The notes under the pieces: generated by a model | The model's database searches: none | What the model saw: the letters and a program-made list of their open reading frames with translations, nothing else | What the model was told of the DNA's origin: nothing | From: Bradyrhizobium cenepequi | GTDB lineage: Bacteria; Pseudomonadota; Alphaproteobacteria; Rhizobiales; Xanthobacteraceae | Assembly: GCF_020329485.1 (NCBI RefSeq) | Contig: NZ_JAGKJI010000001.1 | Location: 248,001 to 312,000, forward strand | Reading direction: 5' to 3' | DNA length: 64,000 nucleotides | In this document: positions 25,911 to 34,441 of the stretch, piece after piece | How positions within the stretch are numbered: the stretch's first letter is position 1 | Layout: each line of letters opens with the position of its first letter | Program-made: the position numbers and the translations under genes

Positions 25911-27290
25911 CTATGGCCTGGAACCGATCTTCCCGAACGCCAGCACGTGCAGCCCGAGCCGCTGGCGGACGATCCAGAACAGGAGCACGGTCTCGAAGCT
26001 CAGCGAGATCGACGTCGCCACGGCGGCGCCGTGGCCGCCGAAGCGCGGCACCAGCGCGACGCACAGCACCAGGTTCATGACGAAGGCGAGCGCGTAGGCG
26101 AGCGCGCAGATCTTCTGATGGCCGAGCATGTTGAGGAGCCGTTCGACCGGGCCGATCGCAGCGCGAACCACAAGCCCGATCGCTGCCAGGAACATGATGT
26201 CGTAGCCGGCGACGAATTGCGGCCCGAACAGCCAGAGCAGCGGTTTGCCGAAGGCGAGCAGCAGGATGGTCGCCGCCAGCGACGGCCAGAACGTCCACTG
26301 GATTGCATGCGCGACATAGGCCGACAGCCGGGCCTTGTCGCCGATCGCGTTGTATTCGGCGAAGCGATGCGCCGTCGTCGCCGACATCGCGTAATGAATG
26401 AACGAGACCAGCGCCAGTGTCTTCACCACGGCAAAGTAGACGGCGACCTCGTCGGAGGGGCGGAACTGCTGCAGCACCAGCACGTCGGTGTAGGACAGCA
26501 GCAGATAGAAGCTTTCGACCAGCAGGATCGGCAGCGAGACTGCAAGCCAGCCGCTGACGTCGTAGGCTTTCTCGCCTGGCTCGACATGGGCCGCGAGCCT
26601 GCGGTTCAGCACCAGCATCTGGCCGATCATGGCGATCCACACCGCTGCGGCGCTGGCGAGCATGGCGGCGGTGGCGCCGAGATGGAAGCCGAGCACGACG
26701 GCGCCGGCGGTGAAGCCGATGATCAGCGCCTGGCGCACGATGAATTGCGGCATCAGTCCGAGCCGCATCCAGTCATATGACCGGGCGATGCCGTCCTGGG
26801 TGTTGGCGACCACGAAGGCTGGCAGCGTCAGGCAGCCGATATAGAGCGGCACGATCGTTTCGGCATCGATCCATGGCGACAGCAGCTTGACGAGGCCTGC
26901 GAGCAGCAGCGAGACCACGCTCGATACCGCAAACGTCAGCCAGCGGCTGCCAGAGAGAAAGCCACGCAGCAGCGCGTGCTCGCCTGCCGTGCGGTATTCG
27001 GGAATAAGCTTTTGCGCGGAGGCCGAAATGCCGAAATCCATCATGCTGCCGAGCAGCAGCACCCAGGTCCAGACATAGACATAGACGCCATAATCCGAAC
27101 TGCCCATCCAGCGCGCGAGCAGGATCTGCGAGAGATAGGCGACGATGGCGCTGACGACGCGGATGACGAAGATCGTCCCCGCCAGCCGCCGCGTGACGGA
27201 GGCCTCGCTCGAGCCGCCAACGAGGCCGCGCAGGCGCGCGATCGTGCCCGTGGGCGAAGCGGTTGCGGATTGGGTGTCCATCACGGCCAA
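25911..27290 (-). CDS. Oligosaccharide flippase (MATE/MVF-type polysaccharide export)
   Basis: A 459-aa integral membrane protein with about 12-14 helices and the polysaccharide-synthesis flippase pattern: FVIRVVSAIVAYLSQILLARW, then GSSDYGVYVYVWTWVLL and FGISASAQKLIPEYR near the N-terminus, as in Wzx proteins that move lipid-linked sugars across the inner membrane. The ATG at 27281 is an alternative start. No glycosyltransferases are adjacent, so the polysaccharide cannot be named. Confidence 0.86.
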   Translation of the reverse strand: MAVMDTQSATASPTGTIARLRGLVGGSSEASVTRRLAGTIFVIRVVSAIVAYLSQILLARWMGSSDYGVYVYVWTWVLLLGSMMDFGISASAQKLIPEYRTAGEHALLRGFLSGSRWLTFAVSSVVSLLLAGLVKLLSPWIDAETIVPLYIGCLTLPAFVVANTQDGIARSYDWMRLGLMPQFIVRQALIIGFTAGAVVLGFHLGATAAMLASAAAVWIAMIGQMLVLNRRLAAHVEPGEKAYDVSGWLAVSLPILLVESFYLLLSYTDVLVLQQFRPSDEVAVYFAVVKTLALVSFIHYAMSATTAHRFAEYNAIGDKARLSAYVAHAIQWTFWPSLAATILLLAFGKPLLWLFGPQFVAGYDIMFLAAIGLVVRAAIGPVERLLNMLGHQKICALAYALAFVMNLVLCVALVPRFGGHGAAVATSISLSFETVLLFWIVRQRLGLHVLAFGKIGSRP

Positions 27291-27372
27291 GGCGGAGTTC
27301 CGAAGCAGGGCGGCGAGGGCCGTGACGTATCAACGAAACGTTAAGAATGGGTTCGGTGGATAGCGGTGAAAC

Positions 27373-27496
27373 CGTAGCCCGGTGGAGCCAACGGGCCGTG
27401 CGATGCGCGTCCGATGACAGGCTCCACGCAATGCGGGGCCGGTCTTTCCGCGGGCACTGCTGTGCTCAGGTTGCGCTGTGCATCACCCGGGCTACG
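27373..27496. repeat. GTAGCCCGG...CCGGGCTAC repeat
   Basis: GTAGCCCGGTGGAGCCAACG (from 27374) and CACCCGGGCTACGG (to 27496) are inverted ends of an element also present at 58309-58398. The core holds CCGATGACAGGCTCCACGC. The element fills the flippase/DsbD-like gap. Confidence 0.75.
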
Positions 27497-27498
27497 GC

Positions 27499-28338
27499 TT
27501 ACTCCAGATTGGTGTTGAATTCGTAGGCGCGGTCGCCGCCGACCAGGGTCAACTTCAGCGCGGCGCCATCCGCATTGGCGCCCGGGGGCAGGCCGTCGAG
27601 CTCGAAAAAGAAGCGTTTCACCCCGGGTGGCGAGTTCGGCACGAGCTTCGGCACCGGCAGCGCCCAGTCCGGCGTCGGTCCCTCGACGAACAGGCTGACT
27701 TCCTTGCCTTCGGGCGCGGCGACGTCGACCAACACGGTCGACTTGCCGCTGCGCTTGACGTCGCGGATCGTGACCGGATTGGGATCGCCGATATTGGCAG
27801 GCTTCGGCACCGTATCGAGCGCGGCTGACAGCGCGCCGTCCTCGGTGGAGGCGACGCTCGCAAAGGCAAGTTCGATGCTCGCCTCCACGGGAATACAGAG
27901 CTTCTCGCACACGGCATAGTTGATGTTGGCGCGCAGCGTCAGCGGCTTGTCGGCATTCTTGGCGACGATCCGAAGCGGCAGCACCACCTGCTGCTTGTAG
28001 CCGAGCGAGGTGCCGCCGGCGCCGTCGTCAAATTTCATCGGCGCCGGCCACAGCACCGTCACCGCGTCGACATTTTCCGACTTGGAGAAATCGAAGCGCG
28101 GCGGCACGCCGGAATCGCCGGGGGTCCGCCAATAGGTTTTCCAACCGGGCTCGAGTTGGATGGCGATACCGCCAAGCAAAACCGCGCCGCTGCGCGAGCC
28201 GGCGAGCAGCCGCACCGCTGAATGCGCGTCCCGTTGCCAGGGCGAGGAGTCCTCGGCGCGCACTTCTGTCGCTGGCCAGACAACTGAAAGAGTGGCTAGC
28301 AGGCCGAGCGCAACCCGCATGGGAACTATGGCGATCAT
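27499..28338 (-). CDS. DsbD N-terminal-domain-like periplasmic protein
   Basis: A 279-aa exported protein: a signal peptide (RVALGLLATLSVVWPATEVRA), then a domain like the N-terminal part of thiol-disulfide reductase DsbD, with WKTYWRTPGDSGVPPRF, the SLGYKQQVVLPL strand, and a redox-like cysteine pair CEKLC in NYAVCEKLCIPVEA. The membrane and thioredoxin parts of DsbD are absent, so a separate membrane partner would be needed. It is divergent from the YqgE gene. A role in periplasmic thiol handling is inferred. Confidence 0.84.
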   Translation of the reverse strand: MIAIVPMRVALGLLATLSVVWPATEVRAEDSSPWQRDAHSAVRLLAGSRSGAVLLGGIAIQLEPGWKTYWRTPGDSGVPPRFDFSKSENVDAVTVLWPAPMKFDDGAGGTSLGYKQQVVLPLRIVAKNADKPLTLRANINYAVCEKLCIPVEASIELAFASVASTEDGALSAALDTVPKPANIGDPNPVTIRDVKRSGKSTVLVDVAAPEGKEVSLFVEGPTPDWALPVPKLVPNSPPGVKRFFFELDGLPPGANADGAALKLTLVGGDRAYEFNTNLE

Positions 28339-28473
28339 GGGACGTCTTTACCGGCTAGTTCTTTCGTAAACCATTGAATTGCGTGTGATGGATGGCGCGA
28401 ATGCGGCCTTGTGCTTGATTGACAGAAGCCTCACCCAATATCAGGATGTCAAATCAGCATGGAGGCCTTTCAG

Positions 28474-29124
28474 ATGACTCCTGAAGGCAAAGCACCAAAG
28501 ACCGCCCGCGGCAAGGCTGCTGTCAGCGGCGACAATTCGTCCGGCAGCGGTTATCTCGACGGTCAGATCCTGATTGCCATGCCGGTTATGGGCGATCCCC
28601 GCTTCGAGCGCTCCGTCATCTACATGTGCGCGCATTCCGCCGAGGGGGCGATGGGGATCATCGTCAATCGTCCCGCTGGAAGCATCGATTTCCCGGGGCT
28701 GTTGGTGCAACTCGACATCATCCAGAAGGCCGACCAGATCAAGTTGCCGGAAAATGCCGAGACCATGAAGGTGATGAAGGGCGGCCCGGTCGATACCGGC
28801 CGCGGCTTCGTGCTGCATTCCAGCGATTTCTTCATCCAGGATGCGACGCTGAATATCGACGACGATATCTGCCTGACCGCGACCGTCGATATCCTGAAGG
28901 CGATTGCCAAAGGTTCCGGTCCGAAGCATGCGATCCTGGCCTTGGGCTATGCTGGCTGGGCGCCAGGGCAGTTGGAAAACGAGATCCAGCACAATGGCTG
29001 GCTGCATTGCGACGCCGATCCGGATCTGATCTTCGGTGACGACGTCGAGGACAAATACGCGCGCGCTCTGCGCAAGATCGGCATCGACGTCGGCATGCTC
29101 TCCAACGAAGCCGGGCACGCGTAA
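28474..29124 (+). CDS. YqgE/AlgH-family protein
   Basis: A 216-aa protein of the UPF0301/AlgH family: [21 protein letters not shown], then [12 protein letters not shown], the [18 protein letters not shown] block and [16 protein letters not shown]. Function is unsettled; AlgH was first linked to alginate regulation. The ATG at 28474 has a perfect GGAGG ribosome site 8 nt upstream, so it is preferred over the ATG at 28459, which itself contains that site. The ~30-residue Ala/Gly/Ser-rich N-terminus is longer than in enterobacterial YqgE. Confidence 0.92.
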   Translation: MTPEGKAPKTARGKAAVSGDNSSGSGYLDGQILIAMPVMGDPRFERSVIYMCAHSAEGAMGIIVNRPAGSIDFPGLLVQLDIIQKADQIKLPENAETMKVMKGGPVDTGRGFVLHSSDFFIQDATLNIDDDICLTATVDILKAIAKGSGPKHAILALGYAGWAPGQLENEIQHNGWLHCDADPDLIFGDDVEDKYARALRKIGIDVGMLSNEAGHA

Positions 29125-29130
29125 GTCTTT

Positions 29131-29233
29131 GTCATGCCCCGCGAAGGCGGGGCATCCAATAAGCAGCAGCCTATCGGCTCAATTCACTGCCATCTCTGGA
29201 ATACTGGGTCGTCCGGTCAAGCCGGACGATGAC
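29131..29233. repeat. Interspersed palindromic repeat (GTCATGCCCGCGAAGG type)
   Basis: GTCATGCCCCGCGAAGGCGG at one end, CTCTGGAATACTGGGTCGTC inside, and AAGCCGGACGATGAC at the other end. It closely matches the copies at 3388 and 10621. It separates the convergent yqgE and dioxygenase genes. Confidence 0.8.
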
Positions 29234-29253
29234 TGCGGAAGCGCGGACGACGA

Positions 29254-30141
29254 CTACTCCGCCGCCTGCGGCGCGACGGTCGGCTCGGTGCCGGCGACGG
29301 TGGCGCGGCGCATGTCGCGCGGCTGCGACTGGTCATAGCGGCGGACGCGATGCATGGTCTGGCGGTTGTCCCACATCACGAGGTCGTGGACCTTCCACTT
29401 GTGGACATAGACGAACTCCCGCCGTGTCGCGTGCTCGGTGAGGTCGCGCAGCAGCAGCCGGCCTTCCGGCATGCTCATGCCGCGCACCGCACCCGCATGC
29501 GAGGAGAGATAGAGCGACTTGCGACGATGCACCGGATGGGTCCGCACCAGGCGCTGCAGCACCGGCTTGAACATCTCCTTCTCCTCGTCGGTGTAGTCAA
29601 GGAAGCCGAGCGAGCCGCGTGAATACATCAGCGAGTGCTCGCAGATCAGGTCTTCGATCTCCGCCTTGGTCTCCTCATCCAGCGCGTCATAGGCCGCGCG
29701 CATGTCGGCGAATTCGGTGTTGCCGCCCTTCGGATTCACCACCCGCGCCGACAACAGTGAGAATTTCGCCGGGATCGGCCGGAACGAGCTGTCGGAATGC
29801 CACAGGCAATTGCCGAGGTTGAACAGATGGGTGCGGTGACCTCTCGCCAGCGGCTTGCCGTCCTTGCCGAGGTTGGAGACATCGTTCAGCCCGGAGGTGA
29901 GGCGATAATCCTCCTTCTTGGTCACGGTGCCGCCGCGCGCGTTCTCGCGCTCGCCGAAGTTCAGCGCGAAGGCCAGTTGCTGCTCGTCTGTGATGTCCTG
30001 GTCGTGGAAGACGAGCACGGCGTATTTGTCCATCGCCGCCTCGACTTCGGTCGCTTCCTGCCTGGTCAGCGGCTTTCGCAGATCGAGGCCTGTGACCTCA
30101 CCGACAAAATGCGGGTGAAGCTGCCGGATCGCGATGGCCAT
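29254..30141 (-). CDS. TauD/TfdA-family 2-oxoglutarate/Fe(II) dioxygenase
   Basis: A 295-aa non-heme iron dioxygenase. The Fe ligands are His115 and Asp117 (CLWHSDSSF) and His264 (NRQTMHRVRRYD), with Arg275/Arg279 available for 2-oxoglutarate. The start IRQLHPHFVGEVTGLDL resembles the TfdA-alpha group described from 2,4-D-degrading Bradyrhizobium, so an aryloxyacetate or related ether/sulfonate substrate is possible. Many non-degrading strains carry such genes, so the substrate is uncertain. The ATG at 30141 is followed directly by the family start. An SDR gene lies upstream on the same strand. Confidence 0.88.
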   Translation of the reverse strand: MAIAIRQLHPHFVGEVTGLDLRKPLTRQEATEVEAAMDKYAVLVFHDQDITDEQQLAFALNFGERENARGGTVTKKEDYRLTSGLNDVSNLGKDGKPLARGHRTHLFNLGNCLWHSDSSFRPIPAKFSLLSARVVNPKGGNTEFADMRAAYDALDEETKAEIEDLICEHSLMYSRGSLGFLDYTDEEKEMFKPVLQRLVRTHPVHRRKSLYLSSHAGAVRGMSMPEGRLLLRDLTEHATRREFVYVHKWKVHDLVMWDNRQTMHRVRRYDQSQPRDMRRATVAGTEPTVAPQAAE

Positions 30142-30273
30142 GGCGTTCTCTCCTCTGTGCGGGCAGATTTTTCCGCTTCGTTTGAGGGAAGGCTATCCTG
30201 TGACTTTGCCATGTCAACGCGGCGCGGGCGCATGGCCCCTTGCGCGAGGCGGCCCTTCAGACGCTGCAGCGCA

Positions 30274-31053
30274 TCACGCATTCCGCGCCATCAGCCCGCC
30301 GTCCACCTGGATCACCGCGCCTGTGAGGAAGGACGCGGCCGGCAAGCACAGGCTCAAGGTCATGTGCGCGACCTCCTCCGGCTCGCCATAGCGGCCGAGC
30401 GCCGTGCGGCGCTTGGCATAGATGGTCTTGTGCTCCTCCGGAATCCGGTCGGTGATCCCAGTGCGGATCGGGCCCGGGCAGATGCAGTTCACGGTGATGC
30501 CTTCGCGGCCCAGTTCCACAGCAAGCGAGCGTGTCAGCCCGGTAACGCCGGCCTTCGCCGCGGAATACGGACTGTGCAATGCGGTAGCGCCAAGCGCCTC
30601 GGTGGAAGCGATATTGACGATGCGCGGGCATTTCGATTTTCGCAAATGCGGCAAAGCGGCGCGGATGATGCGCTGATGCGCCGTCAACATCACCGCGATT
30701 GCCTTGCCCCAGGCCTCGTCATAGCCGTTGTCGTCGATCGCAACCCGCACGGAGATACCGGCATTGTTGACGAGGATGTCGAGCCCGCCGAAATGCGCGG
30801 CGACGCTGTTGACCACGGATGTGATTGCATCGCGATCGGCGACGTCGAGTAGCCACGCCTTTGCATTCCCTCCGCTCTTGCCAATCTCCTGCGCAACCGC
30901 CTCCGTGCCTTCGGCGGTGATGTCGGTGACGGCGACATTGGCGCCCTCAGTGGCGAACACTAACGCAGTGGCGCGGCCCATGCCGCTGGCGGCGCCGGTG
31001 ACGAGGACGGTCAAGCCTCTCACCGAGCGGCTGAGCTGTGTGAAATCGGACAT
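30274..31053 (-). CDS. Short-chain dehydrogenase/reductase
   Basis: A 259-aa classical SDR: cofactor motif TGAASGMG, NNAG, catalytic Ser-Tyr-Lys in NIASTEALGATALHSPYSAAKAG, and the C-terminal FLTGAVIQVDGG. The Asp in VTDI after the second strand suggests NAD(H) preference. The ATG at 31053 matches the family start; the frame is open to 31107. Substrate unknown. It is divergent from a second SDR gene at 31158, and upstream of the dioxygenase gene (132 bp), so the three may form a small oxidative pathway. Confidence 0.88.
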   Translation of the reverse strand: MSDFTQLSRSVRGLTVLVTGAASGMGRATALVFATEGANVAVTDITAEGTEAVAQEIGKSGGNAKAWLLDVADRDAITSVVNSVAAHFGGLDILVNNAGISVRVAIDDNGYDEAWGKAIAVMLTAHQRIIRAALPHLRKSKCPRIVNIASTEALGATALHSPYSAAKAGVTGLTRSLAVELGREGITVNCICPGPIRTGITDRIPEEHKTIYAKRRTALGRYGEPEEVAHMTLSLCLPAASFLTGAVIQVDGGLMARNA

Positions 31054-31157
31054 CGCGCGACTCGTGGGATGGAGCGATCCAGGTTGCAGGATTGACAACG
31101 CTGGCATCGATCCGCAGACAGGTCAAACGAACAAGATCAAGACGGAGGAGGCGTGCG

Positions 31158-31892
31158 ATGAACGAACTGGATTTCACTGGCAAGCAGGTTCTTGTTGTGG
31201 GCGGCTCCAGCGGCATCGGCAATGGCATCGCACAAGCGTTTCGCGTCAAGGGGGCACACGTGCATGTCTGCGGCACACGCGCCAAGGCGAGCGACTATTC
31301 GGCCGAAGAAGGTTCGCATCTCAACGGATTGGAATACTCGCAGCTCGACGTCAGCGACGCTCGTGCAATCGAACAATTCAAACCGGCTTTCGACCGGCTC
31401 GATGTGCTGGTGCTGGCGCAGGGCGCGGTGATCTACCGCCGCGGCGAATTCGAGATGGAAGGCTTTCGCAAGGTCGTTGAGGTCAATCTCATGAGCTTGA
31501 TGGCTTGCGCGACCAAATTCCAGGCGATGCTGAGCGCGAGCAAGGGCTCGCTCATCATGGTCAGTTCGACCGCCGCCTATCATTCGACGATGGGAAATCC
31601 CGCTTACAATGCTTCGAAGACCGGTGCGGTCGGATTGACGCGGACGCTTGCCGAGGGCTGGGCGGAGGACGGCATCCGCGTCAACGGCATTGCGCCCGGC
31701 CTGGTCGACACCAAGATGACCAAGGTGACGACGGCGAACCCGAAGCGGCTCGAAGGTGCGCTCGAGCGCATTCCGCTGAAGCGGCTCGGCACCCCGCAGG
31801 ACATGGCGGGAGCGGCGCTGTTCCTGGCCTCGCCGCTCGCGGCCTACATCATCGGCCAGACCATCGTTGTCGATGGCGGGCTGATCCTCTGA
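31158..31892 (+). CDS. Short-chain dehydrogenase/reductase
   Basis: A 244-aa SDR with cofactor motif VGGSSGIGNGIA, catalytic residues in MVSSTAAYHSTMGNPAYNASKTG and the end IIGQTIVVDGGLIL. The NNAG motif is replaced by LAQGA, as in some divergent SDRs. The Arg in CGTRAKASDYS after strand two could favour NADP(H). Start ATG at 31158 has a GGAGGAG site. Divergent from the SDR at 30274; its substrate is not known. Confidence 0.87.
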   Translation: MNELDFTGKQVLVVGGSSGIGNGIAQAFRVKGAHVHVCGTRAKASDYSAEEGSHLNGLEYSQLDVSDARAIEQFKPAFDRLDVLVLAQGAVIYRRGEFEMEGFRKVVEVNLMSLMACATKFQAMLSASKGSLIMVSSTAAYHSTMGNPAYNASKTGAVGLTRTLAEGWAEDGIRVNGIAPGLVDTKMTKVTTANPKRLEGALERIPLKRLGTPQDMAGAALFLASPLAAYIIGQTIVVDGGLIL

Positions 31893-31897
31893 CCGCA

Positions 31898-31922
31898 GGA
31901 ACCGCCGCGCCGCTCGCCGGTT
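31898..31922 (+). promoter_or_regulatory. Possible sigma-EcfG promoter before the CsbD-like gene
   Basis: GGAAC (31898-31902), 16 nt, GGTT (31919-31922) differs from the EcfG consensus by one base in the -10. The position 43 nt upstream of a CsbD-like gene supports it, but one mismatch makes this weaker than the four sites between 4.4 and 8.3 kb. Confidence 0.45.
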
Positions 31923-31965
31923 ACTTTCTCCGACAATGGGAAGACAATGGAGAGGAGTGACCGCG

Positions 31966-32334
31966 ATGGACAACGATCGGATCGCTGGCGCCACCAAGGA
32001 TTTCGCCGGCAAGGCGGAAGGCGCTGTTGGTGAAATGACCGGTGACAGCAAGACGGAAGCATCAGGCCGCGCACGCGAAGCGGCCGGAACAGTGCAGAAT
32101 CTCTACGGCCAGGCCAAGGATGCTGCGCGTGAAGCTGCGGACACGGCAGTCAACTACGCCAAGGAGACTTACGAGAATCGCGGCGAGACCATCCGCGGCG
32201 GCCAGCAGGCGCTGACCAAGACCGTGCAGGACAATCCGCTGGGTGCGTTGCTGGTTGCCGGCGGCCTCGGCCTTGCCCTCGGGCTGCTCCTGACGCGCCC
32301 GCCACGCCGCCCGCCGCCGCGCTGGCGCTACTAG
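31966..32334 (+). CDS. CsbD-like protein with DUF883-type C-terminal membrane anchor
   Basis: A 122-aa protein that joins two stress-protein themes: an N-terminal CsbD-like segment (DRIAGATKDFAGKAEGAVGEMTGD), a central charged helix, and a C-terminal hydrophobic anchor (NPLGALLVAGGLGLALGLLLT) ending in Arg/Pro-rich residues, like DUF883 proteins. The ATG at 31966 follows a strong GGAGAGGAG site; an in-frame ATG at 31936 is less likely. A weaker sigma-EcfG-like promoter precedes it. Confidence 0.85.
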   Translation: MDNDRIAGATKDFAGKAEGAVGEMTGDSKTEASGRAREAAGTVQNLYGQAKDAAREAADTAVNYAKETYENRGETIRGGQQALTKTVQDNPLGALLVAGGLGLALGLLLTRPPRRPPPRWRY

Positions 32335-32435
32335 AGCATGATCCGGAAAAGTGGAAACCGGTTTTCCGAAAAGATCATGCTCAAACAATAACCTAAAGCG
32401 CGATAATGATTCATCCTCATCTCATCGCGCTTTAG
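32334..32435. repeat. GAGCATGATC element plus adjoining CTAAAGCGCGA inverted repeat
   Basis: The first part (32334-32382) is the GAGCATGATC element, nearly identical to the copy at 23152. It is followed by CTAAAGCGCGA (32393-32403) and TCGCGCTTTAG (32425-32435), a perfect 11-bp inverted repeat with a 21-nt spacer. It starts right at the stop codon of the CsbD-like gene. Confidence 0.8.
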
Positions 32436-32442
32436 GGCAGCA

Positions 32443-32561
32443 CGGCGTAGGATGGGCAAAGCGACGCCACGCATGGCAGCTCGAACAAACACCGGTGGAA
32501 GCGTGCCCATCATGTGAGTGGTAGGCACGGCGCGACGCGCCTTTGCCCACCCTACGCCGTC
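32443..32561. repeat. CGGCGTAGG-TGGGCAAAG inverted-repeat element
   Basis: CGGCGTAGGATGGGCAAAG at one end and CTTTGCCCACCCTACGCCG at the other are inverted copies with one mismatch. The core contains CAAACACCGGTGGAAGCG. The right end touches the stop codon of the SGNH-fold gene. Confidence 0.8.
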
Positions 32562-34296
32562 ACCATCTCATGAAATTGCCAAACGGCGCTTCCGCCGAGC
32601 GTCCGACATCTGCCGGTGGACGTGGCACGATCGGCGTCGGCGGACGCGGCGGCGGCGCCGCCTGTTGACGTGGCCCGGCTGCAGGCGACGGGCCGAAGCC
32701 GAAGAAACCGCCAAAGGTCGAGGCAGGTGGCGGCTGATTGGTCTGAGTCTGAGACGGCCGGAATAGGCGCTTCTGTGGTGCCGGCTTCGGCGGAGGTGCA
32801 GGAGCTGCGGCGGTCGGCGCCGGGGCCGTTCCGGCTGCGCCACCTGCGCCGGCGCCCTCGGGAGTGGTGGCGGCAACCGGCGTTTCGCCCTTGGCCTGCT
32901 CGCGACCGATTTCGCGGCGCGGCCAGGCAAAATCGTCGGCGCGGCCCGCAGGCGGCGCGAGCGGTTCGCCCTTTACCAGGGTGCGTGCCGCGAGCGGATC
33001 GACCGCGGCCGGACGCGAGCCGGGACCGCCGAGCAGTTGATCGGTGCCGACGGAGGAGGCGACCAGCGGCACAATTGGTCCGGCCAAAGGCCGCGCTGGC
33101 TGGCCGGGTGCCGCATTGGCGTCCGGCGTCGCCGGCTCGGTCGGCAACGCGATCGGCGTGCGTGCGAGCAGCCGCGTCACCTCGCGCTCCACATAATGCG
33201 CCAGCTTGCGCGCGCCGGCCTTGGTGAAGAAGACGCCGTCCGAGGTGCGGAGCTGGCGGATCTGGCCTTCGAAATCCGGGCCCTTATGCATGAAGCGACC
33301 CGCCTCGTCGACGAAGCCGTCCCAGATATCGACATAGGTGATGCCGGCCTTGGCTGCGCTGTCCCGGTACAGCGTATCCAGGAACAGCATGTCGGACGTG
33401 CCCTTCTGGCCGCGGATCGCCGGCAGCCCGACCCACAACACCGGCACGCCCTTGCTCTTCAGCACGCCGATCAATTCATCGATCTTCTTGTTGTAGAGCT
33501 CGATCCAGCGTTCGTCGCGGAATTCATAGACGCCGTTTGAGGAACGCGCGCTCCGCTCGGGAGCCGCGGTCTGCGGCGCATCGGCGGCATCGTCAGGCGA
33601 CAATTCGGCATCGACCGGCTTGTCGTCCGGCTTGGCGCCATCCGAAGGCTTGGTGTCCGAAGATTTGGCGTCCTTGGCGCGGGTGTTCTTGTCGTCTTTC
33701 TTCTCGGTTTTCTTGTCGTCCTTCTTGTCGACGACGGGCTCGCGGATCGAGATACGGTCGCTGAGGCCGAGCATCACCACGATGGCATCGGCCTTCTCGG
33801 CAGCGATGATGCCCCTGGCGGCGGCGGCCCAGTCGGAAGGCTCGCCCTTGGGCTGGTATTTGATCAGGCCGGAGACCGTCTTGTGCTTGCGGATCACGCC
33901 CATGTCGGGCTGCTCGGCATAGGCGTCCTCGAGGCCATAGGCGAGCCAGTCCGCCATGGCATCGCCAAGCACCAGCACGTTGCGCTCCGGCGCCGTGTCA
34001 CGCTTCGCCGGGGGCGGCGCTCGCGAAAAATCCTGGCGCGGTTGCTGCTGCTGCTGTTGTTGTTGCTGCGGCGGCGCATGCTGGAAGGGGGCGAAGAAAT
34101 CCGAGCCGAACCAGCCGCCATTGCTGCGCGGCGCCGGCCGCTGTTGCGGCGGACCGCCGCCAAATCCTTGAAAGCCGAAGAACTGCGCCGAGGCAGGGCC
34201 GGCGATCCCGACCAGAAGCGCGATCGCAACCGCCAGCGCGACCAGGGGGCCGCTCTCGGTGAACACGCGCAGGAAGGGTTTTGGCTTCGGCATCAA
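32560..34296 (-). CDS. DUF459/SGNH-fold periplasmic protein lacking catalytic residues
   Basis: A 578-aa exported protein: signal peptide (residues ~15-37), a Gly/Pro/Gln-rich stretch with nine consecutive glutamines (77-85), a DUF459 SGNH-hydrolase-like domain (about 105-375) and a long Pro/Ala-rich tail. The normal nucleophile motif GDS is GDA (111-113), the GxND motif is GLSD (177-180), and the DxxH motif is DGVF (353-356), so the Ser, Asn and His needed for catalysis are all replaced. A Lys/Asp-rich insert (about 190-240) splits the domain. It may bind rather than hydrolyse acylated envelope glycans. The neighbour is a lytic transglycosylase. Confidence 0.85.
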   Translation of the reverse strand: MMPKPKPFLRVFTESGPLVALAVAIALLVGIAGPASAQFFGFQGFGGGPPQQRPAPRSNGGWFGSDFFAPFQHAPPQQQQQQQQQPRQDFSRAPPPAKRDTAPERNVLVLGDAMADWLAYGLEDAYAEQPDMGVIRKHKTVSGLIKYQPKGEPSDWAAAARGIIAAEKADAIVVMLGLSDRISIREPVVDKKDDKKTEKKDDKNTRAKDAKSSDTKPSDGAKPDDKPVDAELSPDDAADAPQTAAPERSARSSNGVYEFRDERWIELYNKKIDELIGVLKSKGVPVLWVGLPAIRGQKGTSDMLFLDTLYRDSAAKAGITYVDIWDGFVDEAGRFMHKGPDFEGQIRQLRTSDGVFFTKAGARKLAHYVEREVTRLLARTPIALPTEPATPDANAAPGQPARPLAGPIVPLVASSVGTDQLLGGPGSRPAAVDPLAARTLVKGEPLAPPAGRADDFAWPRREIGREQAKGETPVAATTPEGAGAGGAAGTAPAPTAAAPAPPPKPAPQKRLFRPSQTQTNQPPPASTFGGFFGFGPSPAAGPRQQAAPPPRPPTPIVPRPPADVGRSAEAPFGNFMRW

Positions 34297-34441
34297 AGCT
34301 CGGTCGAAATGGATCGTGAAGACAACGCCATACTAGCGGAATCGGGCCGCAGGCGGGCATATTTTCCAGCATAGATCGGACCCGCTCCGCCGCCGTCAAG
34401 GCGCCGGTTAAACAGCGGTATTCAGGGCCATTTTTGCGAAC

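Noticed and set aside
25642..26640. A 332-aa frame that would fuse an unknown protein to the antitoxin
   Set aside because: The upstream part is a shadow of the flippase gene in another frame, while the last 78 residues have their own ATG and are coupled to the toxin.
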